From Candidatus Pelagibacter sp. TMED197 (GTDB lineage Bacteria; Pseudomonadota; Alphaproteobacteria; Pelagibacterales; Pelagibacteraceae): 5,537 nt of DNA. The position numbers and the translations under genes are program-made. The notes beneath the pieces are model-generated. The model was not told where the DNA came from and searched no databases. It worked only from the letters and a program-made list of their open reading frames with translations. Of the stretch, positions 1 through 5,537 are shown piece by piece. The stretch is from positions 1-5,537 of the forward strand of contig NHIU01000032.1 of assembly GCA_002169755.1 (NCBI GenBank), in the 5' to 3' direction. Positions within the stretch are counted from its first letter, which is position 1. Each line of letters opens with the position of its first letter.

Positions 1-796
1 AAAAATTATTCAAAAAGTATATTGCTAATAAAAATATTATTCCAGTAACAAAAGTTAAAGGAACTGCTTTTTTTATGAATTTTTCTAATCCAGATTTAAA
101 AGATTTATCTAGTTCAAAAATAAGAGTAATCGAGTGCCTTATTGAATGAAGGAAACAAAAATAAAAGGTGAAAGCCAAAATAGGTGATAAAAAAAGATTA
201 AGTATAATCAGTGAAAAAAAGTCCATGATCATTAACCCTTTCAAGTCAGCATCTTTTTTTCGTGAAATATACAAAGATGATAAAAAACTAAGAGATAACA
301 TTATGATTAAAAATAGATTATTGAAAATTTCAGCTTCAAAAACATTAAAATTTAATACTCTGAATATTTCGTTTGTTTCTTCTCTTTTAAATAATAATGG
401 AGTCATAATTACCGCTGAACCTTTTAAAAAGAATAAACATTCGGATATTAAAAACTTTCTTCTAAAAGGAAATACTGTGTCTTCTTTGCCAAAATGGTAG
501 GCTGCGACAACTAAAAAAAATAATAGGACTGTATTAGGAAATATTAACCAGAGCATAATTATTAAAAATGAAATGAATATATATGCTAAATAAAATGAGA
601 CTGTTTTTTTATATCCAAATAATTTTAAAAGTCTCTTTCCTTTAATATTATCCAACGCACCATGGGAAATTCCTAAAATTAATATTAAAAATAAACAAAA
701 TACTATTGGTTCAAAATTTAACAAGAGATAAATTGGGCTTATCAAAATACAAAAATTAAAAAATATAATAGAATGTTTAAAATTTATTTTTTCCAT
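1..796 (-). CDS. blh: Brp/Blh-family beta-carotene 15,15'-dioxygenase, C-terminus cut off by the window edge
   Basis: This is an integral membrane, iron-dependent oxygenase that cleaves beta-carotene centrally into two molecules of retinal, the chromophore of microbial rhodopsins. I translated the minus strand from the ATG at 796 and found 265 codons with no stop before base 1, so the gene is intact here but its 3' end lies outside. The protein is very hydrophobic, with likely membrane segments near residues 10-41, 66-86, 90-102, 158-178, 192-215 and 245-262. The family's histidines are present in their usual settings: H45 in SHGALD, H101 in AYHFGKED, and H217 and H221 in LHSIRHS. The spacing (56, 116 and 4 residues) is close to that known for Blh, whose four histidines bind the iron. 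The start ATG overlaps the crtY stop codon by one base (TAATG), which suggests translational coupling. No good Shine-Dalgarno sequence sits at the right distance. Family assignment is firm; activity is inferred. Confidence 0.93.
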   Translation of the reverse strand, partial: MEKINFKHSIIFFNFCILISPIYLLLNFEPIVFCLFLILILGISHGALDNIKGKRLLKLFGYKKTVSFYLAYIFISFLIIMLWLIFPNTVLLFFLVVAAYHFGKEDTVFPFRRKFLISECLFFLKGSAVIMTPLLFKREETNEIFRVLNFNVFEAEIFNNLFLIIMLSLSFLSSLYISRKKDADLKGLMIMDFFSLIILNLFLSPILAFTFYFCFLHSIRHSITLIFELDKSFKSGLEKFIKKAVPLTFVTGIIFLLAIYFLNNF

Positions 797-1863
797 TAAT
801 TAAATAATGCCCTTAAAAAAATTAACTTCGGCATTTTGCTTATAATATTTATATCTTCAATGAAATTACTCTTATTTGACAAAAATTTTATAACTGTATT
901 TGAAGAAGTTTTAAACATGTCAAAAAATATTTTAGGCATTTTTTCAGGATATTTTTCTAAAACTTTTAGAAATATTTTATCTAAATATTGATATTTTTTT
1001 CCGATATTGAATATTTTTACTTTATCAATTTTATCGATATTTTTTACAATATATTTACTATGTTCTTGAATATTTAAAAAGGTATAACCTGTGCTTAATC
1101 TAGTCATCCTACCAGCAGATCCAATATTGATTACCTTGCTATCATTTTTATTTGAAGGATAAAAAAGAGGAATAGCACCTTTTTCAGTAAAGTTAATTTT
1201 ATAATTCTTAATTCCTAAATTATTTTTTATATAATTTTCTAGTTGAAGATCGTAATCCATAAGGTCTCGGTCTTCTAAATCTGACAACCAAGTTGTCTCG
1301 ACTAAAGCTCTATTTTTACTAAATGGCAATGTATAGAAAAAATGCACATCATTTCTTTGATCACAATTAAAATCCATTAAATTTATTATTTCTTCATCAA
1401 AGATATTTTTTGATGTTTCTATTTCGATACCTTGAAAGTGTTGCCATAATTCAAATTTATCAAGTTCTTTTTCATGAACACTATTAAAAATTATTGAATT
1501 TTCTGAATTGATTTCGTCAAGGTTTTTAAAAAAACTTACATTTGAATTTGTATTAAGTTTAGAATTTACTTTTTTATAAAATTTACCACTATCAATACTT
1601 TGATATGGAAATTTTTTATTCGTTAGTTCATGAGAACTTTCTGAAGTATTTATTGAAAAATTGTTCCAACTTTTAATTACACAATCATCAAAATTATGAT
1701 CAAAAACTTTCCAGAAGGACCATGTTTTGTCTCTCTTATATTCTGCACGAGTTTCAATTATTGCGAGAGTTTTGTTTTGAAGTTTATTATTCATTTCTAG
1801 TTCATAAGCTAAAGACAACCCAGCGCACCCGCCACCAATTATGACATAATTAAATTCTTTCAT
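796..1863 (-). CDS. crtY: Lycopene beta-cyclase, CrtY type
   Basis: This is a flavoprotein that cyclises both ends of lycopene to give beta-carotene, acting at the membrane surface. The 355-residue protein starts with an FAD-binding Rossmann strand and glycine motif (YVIIGGGCAG, residues 6-15). CrtY-type signatures follow: TWSFW at 47-51, WQHFQGIEIE at 140-149, FYTLPFSKNRALVE at 176-189, the TEKGAIPL segment at 226-233, and GSAGRMTRLSTGYTF at 248-262. The last motif corresponds to the second flavin-contacting region. At 355 residues it is somewhat shorter than the usual 380 or so, with no sign of a break. It begins with ATG 14 nt inside the end of crtB and ends in a TAA whose last base is the first base of the blh start. 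Its product is the substrate of Blh. Nothing in the sequence shows whether one or both rings are made; bicyclic beta-carotene is inferred from the presence of blh. Confidence 0.95.
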   Translation of the reverse strand: MKEFNYVIIGGGCAGLSLAYELEMNNKLQNKTLAIIETRAEYKRDKTWSFWKVFDHNFDDCVIKSWNNFSINTSESSHELTNKKFPYQSIDSGKFYKKVNSKLNTNSNVSFFKNLDEINSENSIIFNSVHEKELDKFELWQHFQGIEIETSKNIFDEEIINLMDFNCDQRNDVHFFYTLPFSKNRALVETTWLSDLEDRDLMDYDLQLENYIKNNLGIKNYKINFTEKGAIPLFYPSNKNDSKVINIGSAGRMTRLSTGYTFLNIQEHSKYIVKNIDKIDKVKIFNIGKKYQYLDKIFLKVLEKYPEKMPKIFFDMFKTSSNTVIKFLSNKSNFIEDINIISKMPKLIFLRALFN

Positions 1864-2695
1864 TTATATCAATTTCATTTGTTAGAACATCATGATTTAT
1901 TTGATTATCGTAATTTAATTCTTTAACAAATAATAATTTGATAAAGTCAAAAATAGATAAAAAAGTCTGAATCAATTTTTCATATGTTGGTACATATATT
2001 TTTCCAGCGTTATTATAATTGGCTATATTTTTTTGTTTAAGGACGTAATCACCAATTTTCCTATAAACTCGTCTAGCTACAATAACTGAAAATCTAGACT
2101 TTAATGGAATACTACTAATTGAGTTGAAAGATTTATCATAAAATATATGAGATTCATTTATTGTTTCTTTTATTGATGAAAAGTCTTGTTTAACATATTG
2201 TCTATTTCGAGCTTTATCCTCACAAACATCACGCGCGATATTAGTAAGTTGCATTGCAATTCCAAGATCAATAGCACCCTTTAGTGCTTCTTTATTACTA
2301 ACTTTTAGAATTTTAGACATCATTAAGCCAACAGTTCCGGCAACCCTATAAGAGTAGATTAATAATTCTTTTTTGGAATTAATTTGAACCTTTTCTTCTA
2401 AATCTGTTTGAACTCCATCAAATAAGTCCATCACTACTTGTTTAGGGATTTTTTCACTATCTATTATTGACCACATTTCTTTGACTATAGGGTTATTGAG
2501 ATCTTTATTTATAAAATCTTTTTTAAACTTTAAAAAGTTTTCTTTTTTTGTTTCCAGTTTTTTATCATCGTCAACTATATCATCTAAAGTTCTACAAAAA
2601 TTATAGAGAGATGAGCATTTATCAAATACAGGTTTAGATAAAAAAAAACTTGCCCAGTAAAAAGATTTTGCGTGTTTTTCTATTAAATTCTTCAT
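1850..2695 (-). CDS. crtB: Phytoene synthase
   Basis: This enzyme joins two geranylgeranyl diphosphates head to head to give 15-cis-phytoene, the first committed step of carotenoid synthesis. It belongs to the squalene/phytoene synthase family. Both aspartate-rich, magnesium-diphosphate binding motifs are visible: RTLDDIVDD at residues 35-43, and TNIARDVCED at 151-160 with D156 and D160. The family segment YSYRVAGTVG is at 114-123. I chose the ATG at 2695, giving 281 aa. An in-frame TTG one codon upstream (2698) is possible, but the ATG forms a TGATG overlap with the crtI stop and lies 8 nt after an AGG-containing sequence. The length is slightly below the usual 290-310. The gene overlaps crtY by 14 nt. 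GGPP must come from a synthase encoded elsewhere, because no crtE is in the window. Confidence 0.96.
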   Translation of the reverse strand: MKNLIEKHAKSFYWASFFLSKPVFDKCSSLYNFCRTLDDIVDDDKKLETKKENFLKFKKDFINKDLNNPIVKEMWSIIDSEKIPKQVVMDLFDGVQTDLEEKVQINSKKELLIYSYRVAGTVGLMMSKILKVSNKEALKGAIDLGIAMQLTNIARDVCEDKARNRQYVKQDFSSIKETINESHIFYDKSFNSISSIPLKSRFSVIVARRVYRKIGDYVLKQKNIANYNNAGKIYVPTYEKLIQTFLSIFDFIKLLFVKELNYDNQINHDVLTNEIDINERI

Positions 2696-4161
2696 CAAAA
2701 TAACCTATCCAATACTTTAGCAGATGAAAGCACTCCTGGCATTCCCGCACCTGGATGTGTTCCAGCGCCTACAAAATACAAATTTTTAAATACTTCCGAT
2801 TGATTATGAAATCTAAAATAAGCAGACTGTGAAAATTTTGGCTGTATTGAAAATCCAGATCCATGCAACGTTGCTAAATCTTTTTGGAAATAATCAGGGG
2901 TTAAATAAAAATCATTTACAACGTTTTGTTTTATTCCAGGAAGCACCGATCTATCCATCTTATCTAAAATTAGATTCTTGAATTTTGTACCTTCTACCGA
3001 CCAATTTATATTGGATAGATTATTTGGTACTGGAACTAATACATAAAATGCATCATGGTTTTTTGGCGCCATATTAGGATCTGTAGCAGAAGGCCTGTGT
3101 AAATAATAACTAACGTCTTCAGACAGAACTTTTTCCTCAAAAATTTTATCTAAATGTTTTTCATAAGAATTACCAAAATATATAGTATGATGAGCTACAT
3201 CCTTGTACTGCTTTTTGGATCCAAAATAATAAACAAATAAACCCATTGAGTAATCCATTCTTTTCATTTTTTGTTTAAATAAAAAGTTATAATTATTTTT
3301 AGATTTAATTAAATTTTGATATACATTTGGAGGATCTGAATTACAAATTATATAATCACAATCAATAATTTTAGAATTATTTATTTTTACCCCTTTTACC
3401 TTACTATTACTTGAAATTATTTCAGTTACTTCAGCATCTTTGATAATTTTGATATTTTCTTCTTCCATTAATTTTTCTAACGCCTTGACCACATTACCTG
3501 TTCCTCCCATTGAATAGTGAATACCCCATTTTTTTTCCAAAAATAAAATCAGAGTATAAATTGAAGTTGTTGTAAAAGGATTGCCACCTACCAAAAGAGG
3601 GTGCATACTAAATACTCTTCTTAATTTTTCATTTGAAATATAATTGGAAACCAATTGATAAACAGATTTATAGCTTTTTAAACTTAGCAATGAAGGTATC
3701 TGCTTCAGCATGAAAGCAATGTTATTAAACGGCTTATCTGACAAATCTGTAAAACCCTTATTAAAAATTTTCTCAGTAAAATTTACTAAATTATTGTATC
3801 CCTTAAAGTCTTTGTCTGAAAATTTCCTAACTTCTTTTTCCATTAATTTTTCATTTCCAGAATAGTCAAATGTTTGGCCATCACTAAATACGAATCTGTA
3901 CCACAAATCTAAAGGTATTATTTCAACATAATCAGAAATTTTTTTATTAAATAAATTAAACAACTCTTCAAAGAGATAGGGCGCAGTGATTACTGTTGGG
4001 CCTCCATCATATATAAAATTCCCTTTTCTAAAAACCCTTGCCCTACCTCCTAAATCAGGATGCTTTTCAACCAAGGTAACATCATAACCTTTAGCTTTCA
4101 ATCTTAGTGATGCAGCTAAACCACCAAAGCCTGAGCCTATTATTATTATTTTTTTTGCCAT
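2695..4161 (-). CDS. crtI: Phytoene desaturase, CrtI type
   Basis: This is a membrane-associated FAD oxidoreductase that introduces double bonds into phytoene, usually four in the bacterial CrtI type, to yield all-trans lycopene. The 488-residue length fits the family. The N-terminus has a Rossmann fold (IIIIGSGFGGLAASLRL, from residue 5), with the acidic ribose-binding residue E32 and GGRARVF at 38-44. The DGGPTVIT motif is at 52-59. The C-terminus carries the CrtI signature GAGTHPGAGMPG at 465-476, followed by VLSSAKVLDRLF. The ATG at 4161 opens directly into the Rossmann strand, so the start is secure. The gene begins 17 nt after the atpF stop and overlaps crtB by one base. The number of desaturation steps cannot be read from the sequence; lycopene is inferred from the cyclase and dioxygenase downstream. 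Confidence 0.96.
   Translation of the reverse strand: MAKKIIIIGSGFGGLAASLRLKAKGYDVTLVEKHPDLGGRARVFRKGNFIYDGGPTVITAPYLFEELFNLFNKKISDYVEIIPLDLWYRFVFSDGQTFDYSGNEKLMEKEVRKFSDKDFKGYNNLVNFTEKIFNKGFTDLSDKPFNNIAFMLKQIPSLLSLKSYKSVYQLVSNYISNEKLRRVFSMHPLLVGGNPFTTTSIYTLILFLEKKWGIHYSMGGTGNVVKALEKLMEEENIKIIKDAEVTEIISSNSKVKGVKINNSKIIDCDYIICNSDPPNVYQNLIKSKNNYNFLFKQKMKRMDYSMGLFVYYFGSKKQYKDVAHHTIYFGNSYEKHLDKIFEEKVLSEDVSYYLHRPSATDPNMAPKNHDAFYVLVPVPNNLSNINWSVEGTKFKNLILDKMDRSVLPGIKQNVVNDFYLTPDYFQKDLATLHGSGFSIQPKFSQSAYFRFHNQSEVFKNLYFVGAGTHPGAGMPGVLSSAKVLDRLF
2704..2710 (-). promoter_or_regulatory. Probable ribosome binding site of crtB
   Basis: The minus strand reads GGATAGG inside the last codons of crtI, with 8 nt between it and the ATG at 2695. 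Its position supports the ATG start of crtB over the TTG one codon earlier, and it could allow entry of ribosomes independent of crtI termination. It is a partial match only. Confidence 0.5.
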
Positions 4162-4178
4162 TTTATTTATGGCCTATA
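4162..4178 (-). other. 17-nt spacer joining atpF to crtI
   Basis: The entire gap between the TAG of atpF and the ATG of crtI is 17 nt and AT-rich. It has one AGG (4175-4173) lying 11 nt before the start codon, which is only a weak ribosome binding candidate. There is no inverted repeat and no room for a terminator followed by a promoter. The simplest reading is that the carotenoid genes are transcribed by read-through from the ATP synthase genes. A promoter inside the atpF coding sequence cannot be excluded by eye. Confidence 0.7.
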
Positions 4179-4676
4179 CTAACTGGATTTTTTCTTAAGT
4201 GCTAATTTTGTTTCTTCAATACTTGACAAATAGATTTTGTCTAATTTACTTTTATCTATTGAATTTTTAAGAAGTTTTTCAACTGATTCAACAGCAATTA
4301 TAATGGATGCATTTTTGATATCTTTAATTGCTTGATTTTTCATTTGTTTAATTCTCTCCTCTGCATTCTTTTTTCTACTTTCCATTAAATTGTGAAATTC
4401 TTTGTTGGTAGCTAAAACATTTTTATCAGAGGTTTCAATTGCCCTACTTATCATTAACTTCACTTCAGCTTTTGAATTGCTTATTTTCTTTTCATGCTCG
4501 CTGAGAATATTTTTTGCTTCCTCTTTTAGATTTTCTGCATCATTTATTTGATTTTTAATGTTTGAAATATTTTCTTCCAAAATTTTTTTAACTTTTTGTG
4601 GAATTTTAAAATAAATTAAAACTCCTAAAAAAATAAAAAAAGAAACAGCTACCCAAAAAGCAGAGTCTATCATCAT
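4179..4676 (-). CDS. atpF: ATP synthase F0 sector subunit b
   Basis: This subunit is half of the peripheral stalk that holds the F1 catalytic head against the membrane sector. The 165-residue protein has the subunit b layout: a short N-terminus, one membrane helix at about residues 6-23 (AFWVAVSFFIFLGVLIYF), then IPQKV and a long charged helical region from about 27 to 130. This region is rich in K and E and is expected to form a coiled coil with b'. The C-terminal part should contact the delta subunit on F1. The start is either of two adjacent ATG codons, 4676 or 4673. The first gives an ATGA 4-nt overlap with atpF' and the second a TGATG 1-nt overlap, and both imply translational coupling. 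It follows the b' gene, the usual order in alphaproteobacteria. Which of the two b-type genes is b and which is b' is judged by order and by the GMPQLDP motif in the other. Confidence 0.93.
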   Translation of the reverse strand: MMIDSAFWVAVSFFIFLGVLIYFKIPQKVKKILEENISNIKNQINDAENLKEEAKNILSEHEKKISNSKAEVKLMISRAIETSDKNVLATNKEFHNLMESRKKNAEERIKQMKNQAIKDIKNASIIIAVESVEKLLKNSIDKSKLDKIYLSSIEETKLALKKKSS

Positions 4677-5248
4677 AAATATTTTCCTACATTTTTTTTG
4701 GTAATATCTTCAACTGTTGCTTTAATACTACTTTGGTTAAGTTTGTCTCCAAATATTTTTTCTATAAGATTTGCTGCCATTTCTTCTGCGATACTATTTA
4801 TAGAATTTAAAGAGTCTTTTTTAAGTTGTGTTATTTCTTTTTGAGCTTTTGAAAGTTCTTTTTCAATTTCTTTTTCTATTACGCTTTTCTTATTTTGAAT
4901 ATCTGTTCTTAATTTATTTTTTGATTCCATAAAAATTTTAGCAACTTCTTTTTTACCCTCATCTAATATTAATTCGTATTCTTTTAACTTTTTTTCAGAC
5001 AACTCTTTTAATTTATTTGCCTCTTCTAAATCTTCTTTTATTTTATTTTCACGATCATCTAGATTTTTTTTTATCTTTGGTAAAAAAAACTTTGCTATAG
5101 ATATGTATAAACTGGAGAATACTAAAAATAACCAAAAGGCTTGAGAAGCCCAATATTTTGGATCCAACTGAGGCATACCAGCCTCAGCTGAAAACAAATT
5201 AGTACAAACAGTCAAACAGACTAATGTTAAAGTCAGATAACGCTTCAT
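4673..5248 (-). CDS. atpF': ATP synthase F0 sector subunit b' (second b-type subunit)
   Basis: This is the partner of subunit b in a heterodimeric peripheral stalk. The 191-residue frame contains AGMPQLDPKYW at 23-33, typical of alphaproteobacterial b'. One membrane helix follows at about 36-56, then LPKIKKNLDDRENKI and a long K/E-rich coiled-coil region to about residue 160. Ahead of GMPQLDP is an N-terminal extension of 24 residues that looks like a signal peptide: K2 and R3, a hydrophobic stretch 4-19, then SAEA before G24. Cleavage there would leave the mature N-terminus outside, which fits the known topology of b subunits. Alternatively, translation may begin at M25 (ATG at 5176), giving 167 aa. 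A GAGG lies 5 nt before that codon, while the longer start has no evident Shine-Dalgarno. I annotate the longer form because the leader is coherent. The spacer from atpE is 11 nt. Confidence 0.92.
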   Translation of the reverse strand: MKRYLTLTLVCLTVCTNLFSAEAGMPQLDPKYWASQAFWLFLVFSSLYISIAKFFLPKIKKNLDDRENKIKEDLEEANKLKELSEKKLKEYELILDEGKKEVAKIFMESKNKLRTDIQNKKSVIEKEIEKELSKAQKEITQLKKDSLNSINSIAEEMAANLIEKIFGDKLNQSSIKATVEDITKKNVGKYL

Positions 5249-5259
5249 AATTTAATTTT

Positions 5260-5487
5260 TTAAAACGCAAATAAAATTATCAACGCTACAACAAGTCCAA
5301 ATAATCCAGTTGCTTCAGCTAAAGCAAATCCTAAAAGCAAATTAGGAAATTGTTTTTGTGCTGCAGACGGATTTCTCATAGCTCCAGACAGGTAGTTACC
5401 AAAAATAATTCCGATACCTACACCTGCTCCAGCTAACGCGATTGCAGCAAGACCTGCTCCAATCATTTTCGCCGCTTCTAGTTCCAT
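5260..5487 (-). CDS. atpE: ATP synthase F0 sector subunit c (proteolipid)
   Basis: This is the ring-forming subunit whose rotation couples ion flow to ATP synthesis. The 75-residue protein is a two-helix hairpin. Helix 1 carries the glycine motif for tight ring packing (GAGVGIGIIFG, 20-30). The polar loop is MRNPSA (37-42), with the conserved R38. Helix 2 carries the ion-binding carboxylate E58 in FALAEATGLF. The sodium-type ligands are absent: the position equivalent to the sodium-binding Gln is I25, and the residue after E58 is Ala rather than Ser/Thr. A proton-driven enzyme is therefore expected. The start ATG is secure, 4 nt after a strong GGAGG. This is the only strong Shine-Dalgarno sequence I could find in the cluster, which fits the need for many c subunits per complex. 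Confidence 0.98.
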   Translation of the reverse strand: MELEAAKMIGAGLAAIALAGAGVGIGIIFGNYLSGAMRNPSAAQKQFPNLLLGFALAEATGLFGLVVALIILFAF

Positions 5488-5491
5488 TTTT

Positions 5492-5499
5492 CCTCCTTT
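5492..5499 (-). promoter_or_regulatory. Strong ribosome binding site of atpE
   Basis: On the minus strand the sequence AAAGGAGG ends 4 nt before the atpE ATG, a near-perfect match to the anti-Shine-Dalgarno end of 16S rRNA. Other starts in the cluster have only weak or overlapping signals. It probably raises subunit c synthesis above that of the single-copy or two-copy subunits from the same message. Confidence 0.85.
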
Positions 5500-5504
5500 A
5501 TTAA

Positions 5505-5537
5505 TTAATGGTGTAAATTTAATGCATCATTTAAATA
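5505..5537 (-). CDS. atpB: 3' end of ATP synthase F0 subunit a
   Basis: The last ten codons of a gene entering from the right edge read YLNDALNLHH followed by TAA. Subunit a of alphaproteobacteria commonly ends in a Y-L-N-D-A-x-x-L-H type sequence, and atpB is the expected gene directly before atpE. Subunit a forms the two proton half-channels against the c-ring. Only 33 nt are visible, so the identity rests on this short match plus gene order. The spacer to atpE is 17 nt and contains the atpE ribosome binding site. Confidence 0.8.
   Translation of the reverse strand, partial: YLNDALNLHH

Noticed and set aside
168..500. Plus-strand open frame of 110 codons beginning with GTG.
   Set aside because: It lies wholly antisense to blh, whose minus-strand frame has clear family motifs. 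The plus frame has low-complexity K/N/S-rich content, no ribosome binding site and no recognisable domain.
601..608. T-rich runs such as this one as intrinsic terminators.
   Set aside because: No GC-rich inverted repeat lies next to them, and they fall inside coding sequence of an AT-rich genome.
2693..2698. TTG at 2698 as the start of crtB, adding one residue.
   Set aside because: The adjacent ATG at 2695 forms a TGATG coupling with crtI and has a better-placed AGG upstream. A rare start codon is unnecessary.
4149..4156. Run of eight A (minus strand) in codons 2-5 of crtI as a phase-variation or slippage tract.
   Set aside because: It encodes the AKK-I start of the normal Rossmann strand, the frame is intact, and A/T runs of this size occur throughout the window.
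5260..5487. Sodium-coupled c-ring.
   Set aside because: The glutamine and the Ser/Thr after the carboxylate that mark sodium binding are replaced by I25 and A59, so a proton type fits better.

Overview
The window is a very AT-rich, tightly packed stretch of bacterial chromosome in which every gene I can support lies on the minus strand. Reading in the direction of transcription (from base 5537 down to base 1), it holds the end of atpB, then atpE, atpF' (b'), atpF (b), crtI, crtB, crtY and a left-truncated blh. Paired b' and b subunit genes after the c subunit gene are typical of alphaproteobacteria and some other groups. Together with the extreme A+T content, very short spacers and a retinal pathway, this points to a streamlined marine alphaproteobacterium of the SAR11/Pelagibacterales kind. 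That placement is inferred from gene order, composition and protein character, not from a database search.

Region 4179-5537 encodes part of the membrane (F0) sector of the ATP synthase: the last ten residues of subunit a, complete subunit c (75 aa, proton-type binding site), b' with a signal-peptide-like N-terminus, and b. F1 genes are not in the window.

Region 1-4161 encodes the route from geranylgeranyl diphosphate to retinal. CrtB makes phytoene, CrtI desaturates it to lycopene, CrtY cyclises it to beta-carotene, and Blh cleaves beta-carotene into two retinals. The blh frame stays open from its ATG at 796 to the left edge (265 codons). It carries all four histidines expected of the iron site, so it is a real gene and only its C-terminal end is missing. 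No GGPP synthase (crtE) and no rhodopsin gene are present.

The genes are arranged as if co-transcribed. The spacers are 17 nt (atpB-atpE), 11 nt (atpE-atpF') and 17 nt (atpF-crtI). The overlaps are 4 nt (atpF'-atpF), 1 nt (TGATG, crtI-crtB), 14 nt (crtB-crtY) and 1 nt (TAATG, crtY-blh). No intergenic gap has room for a clear terminator plus promoter. The main point of interest is that the genes making the chromophore of a light-driven proton pump follow directly on genes for the proton channel of ATP synthase. No RNA gene, mobile element, CRISPR array or inverted-repeat terminator was seen.
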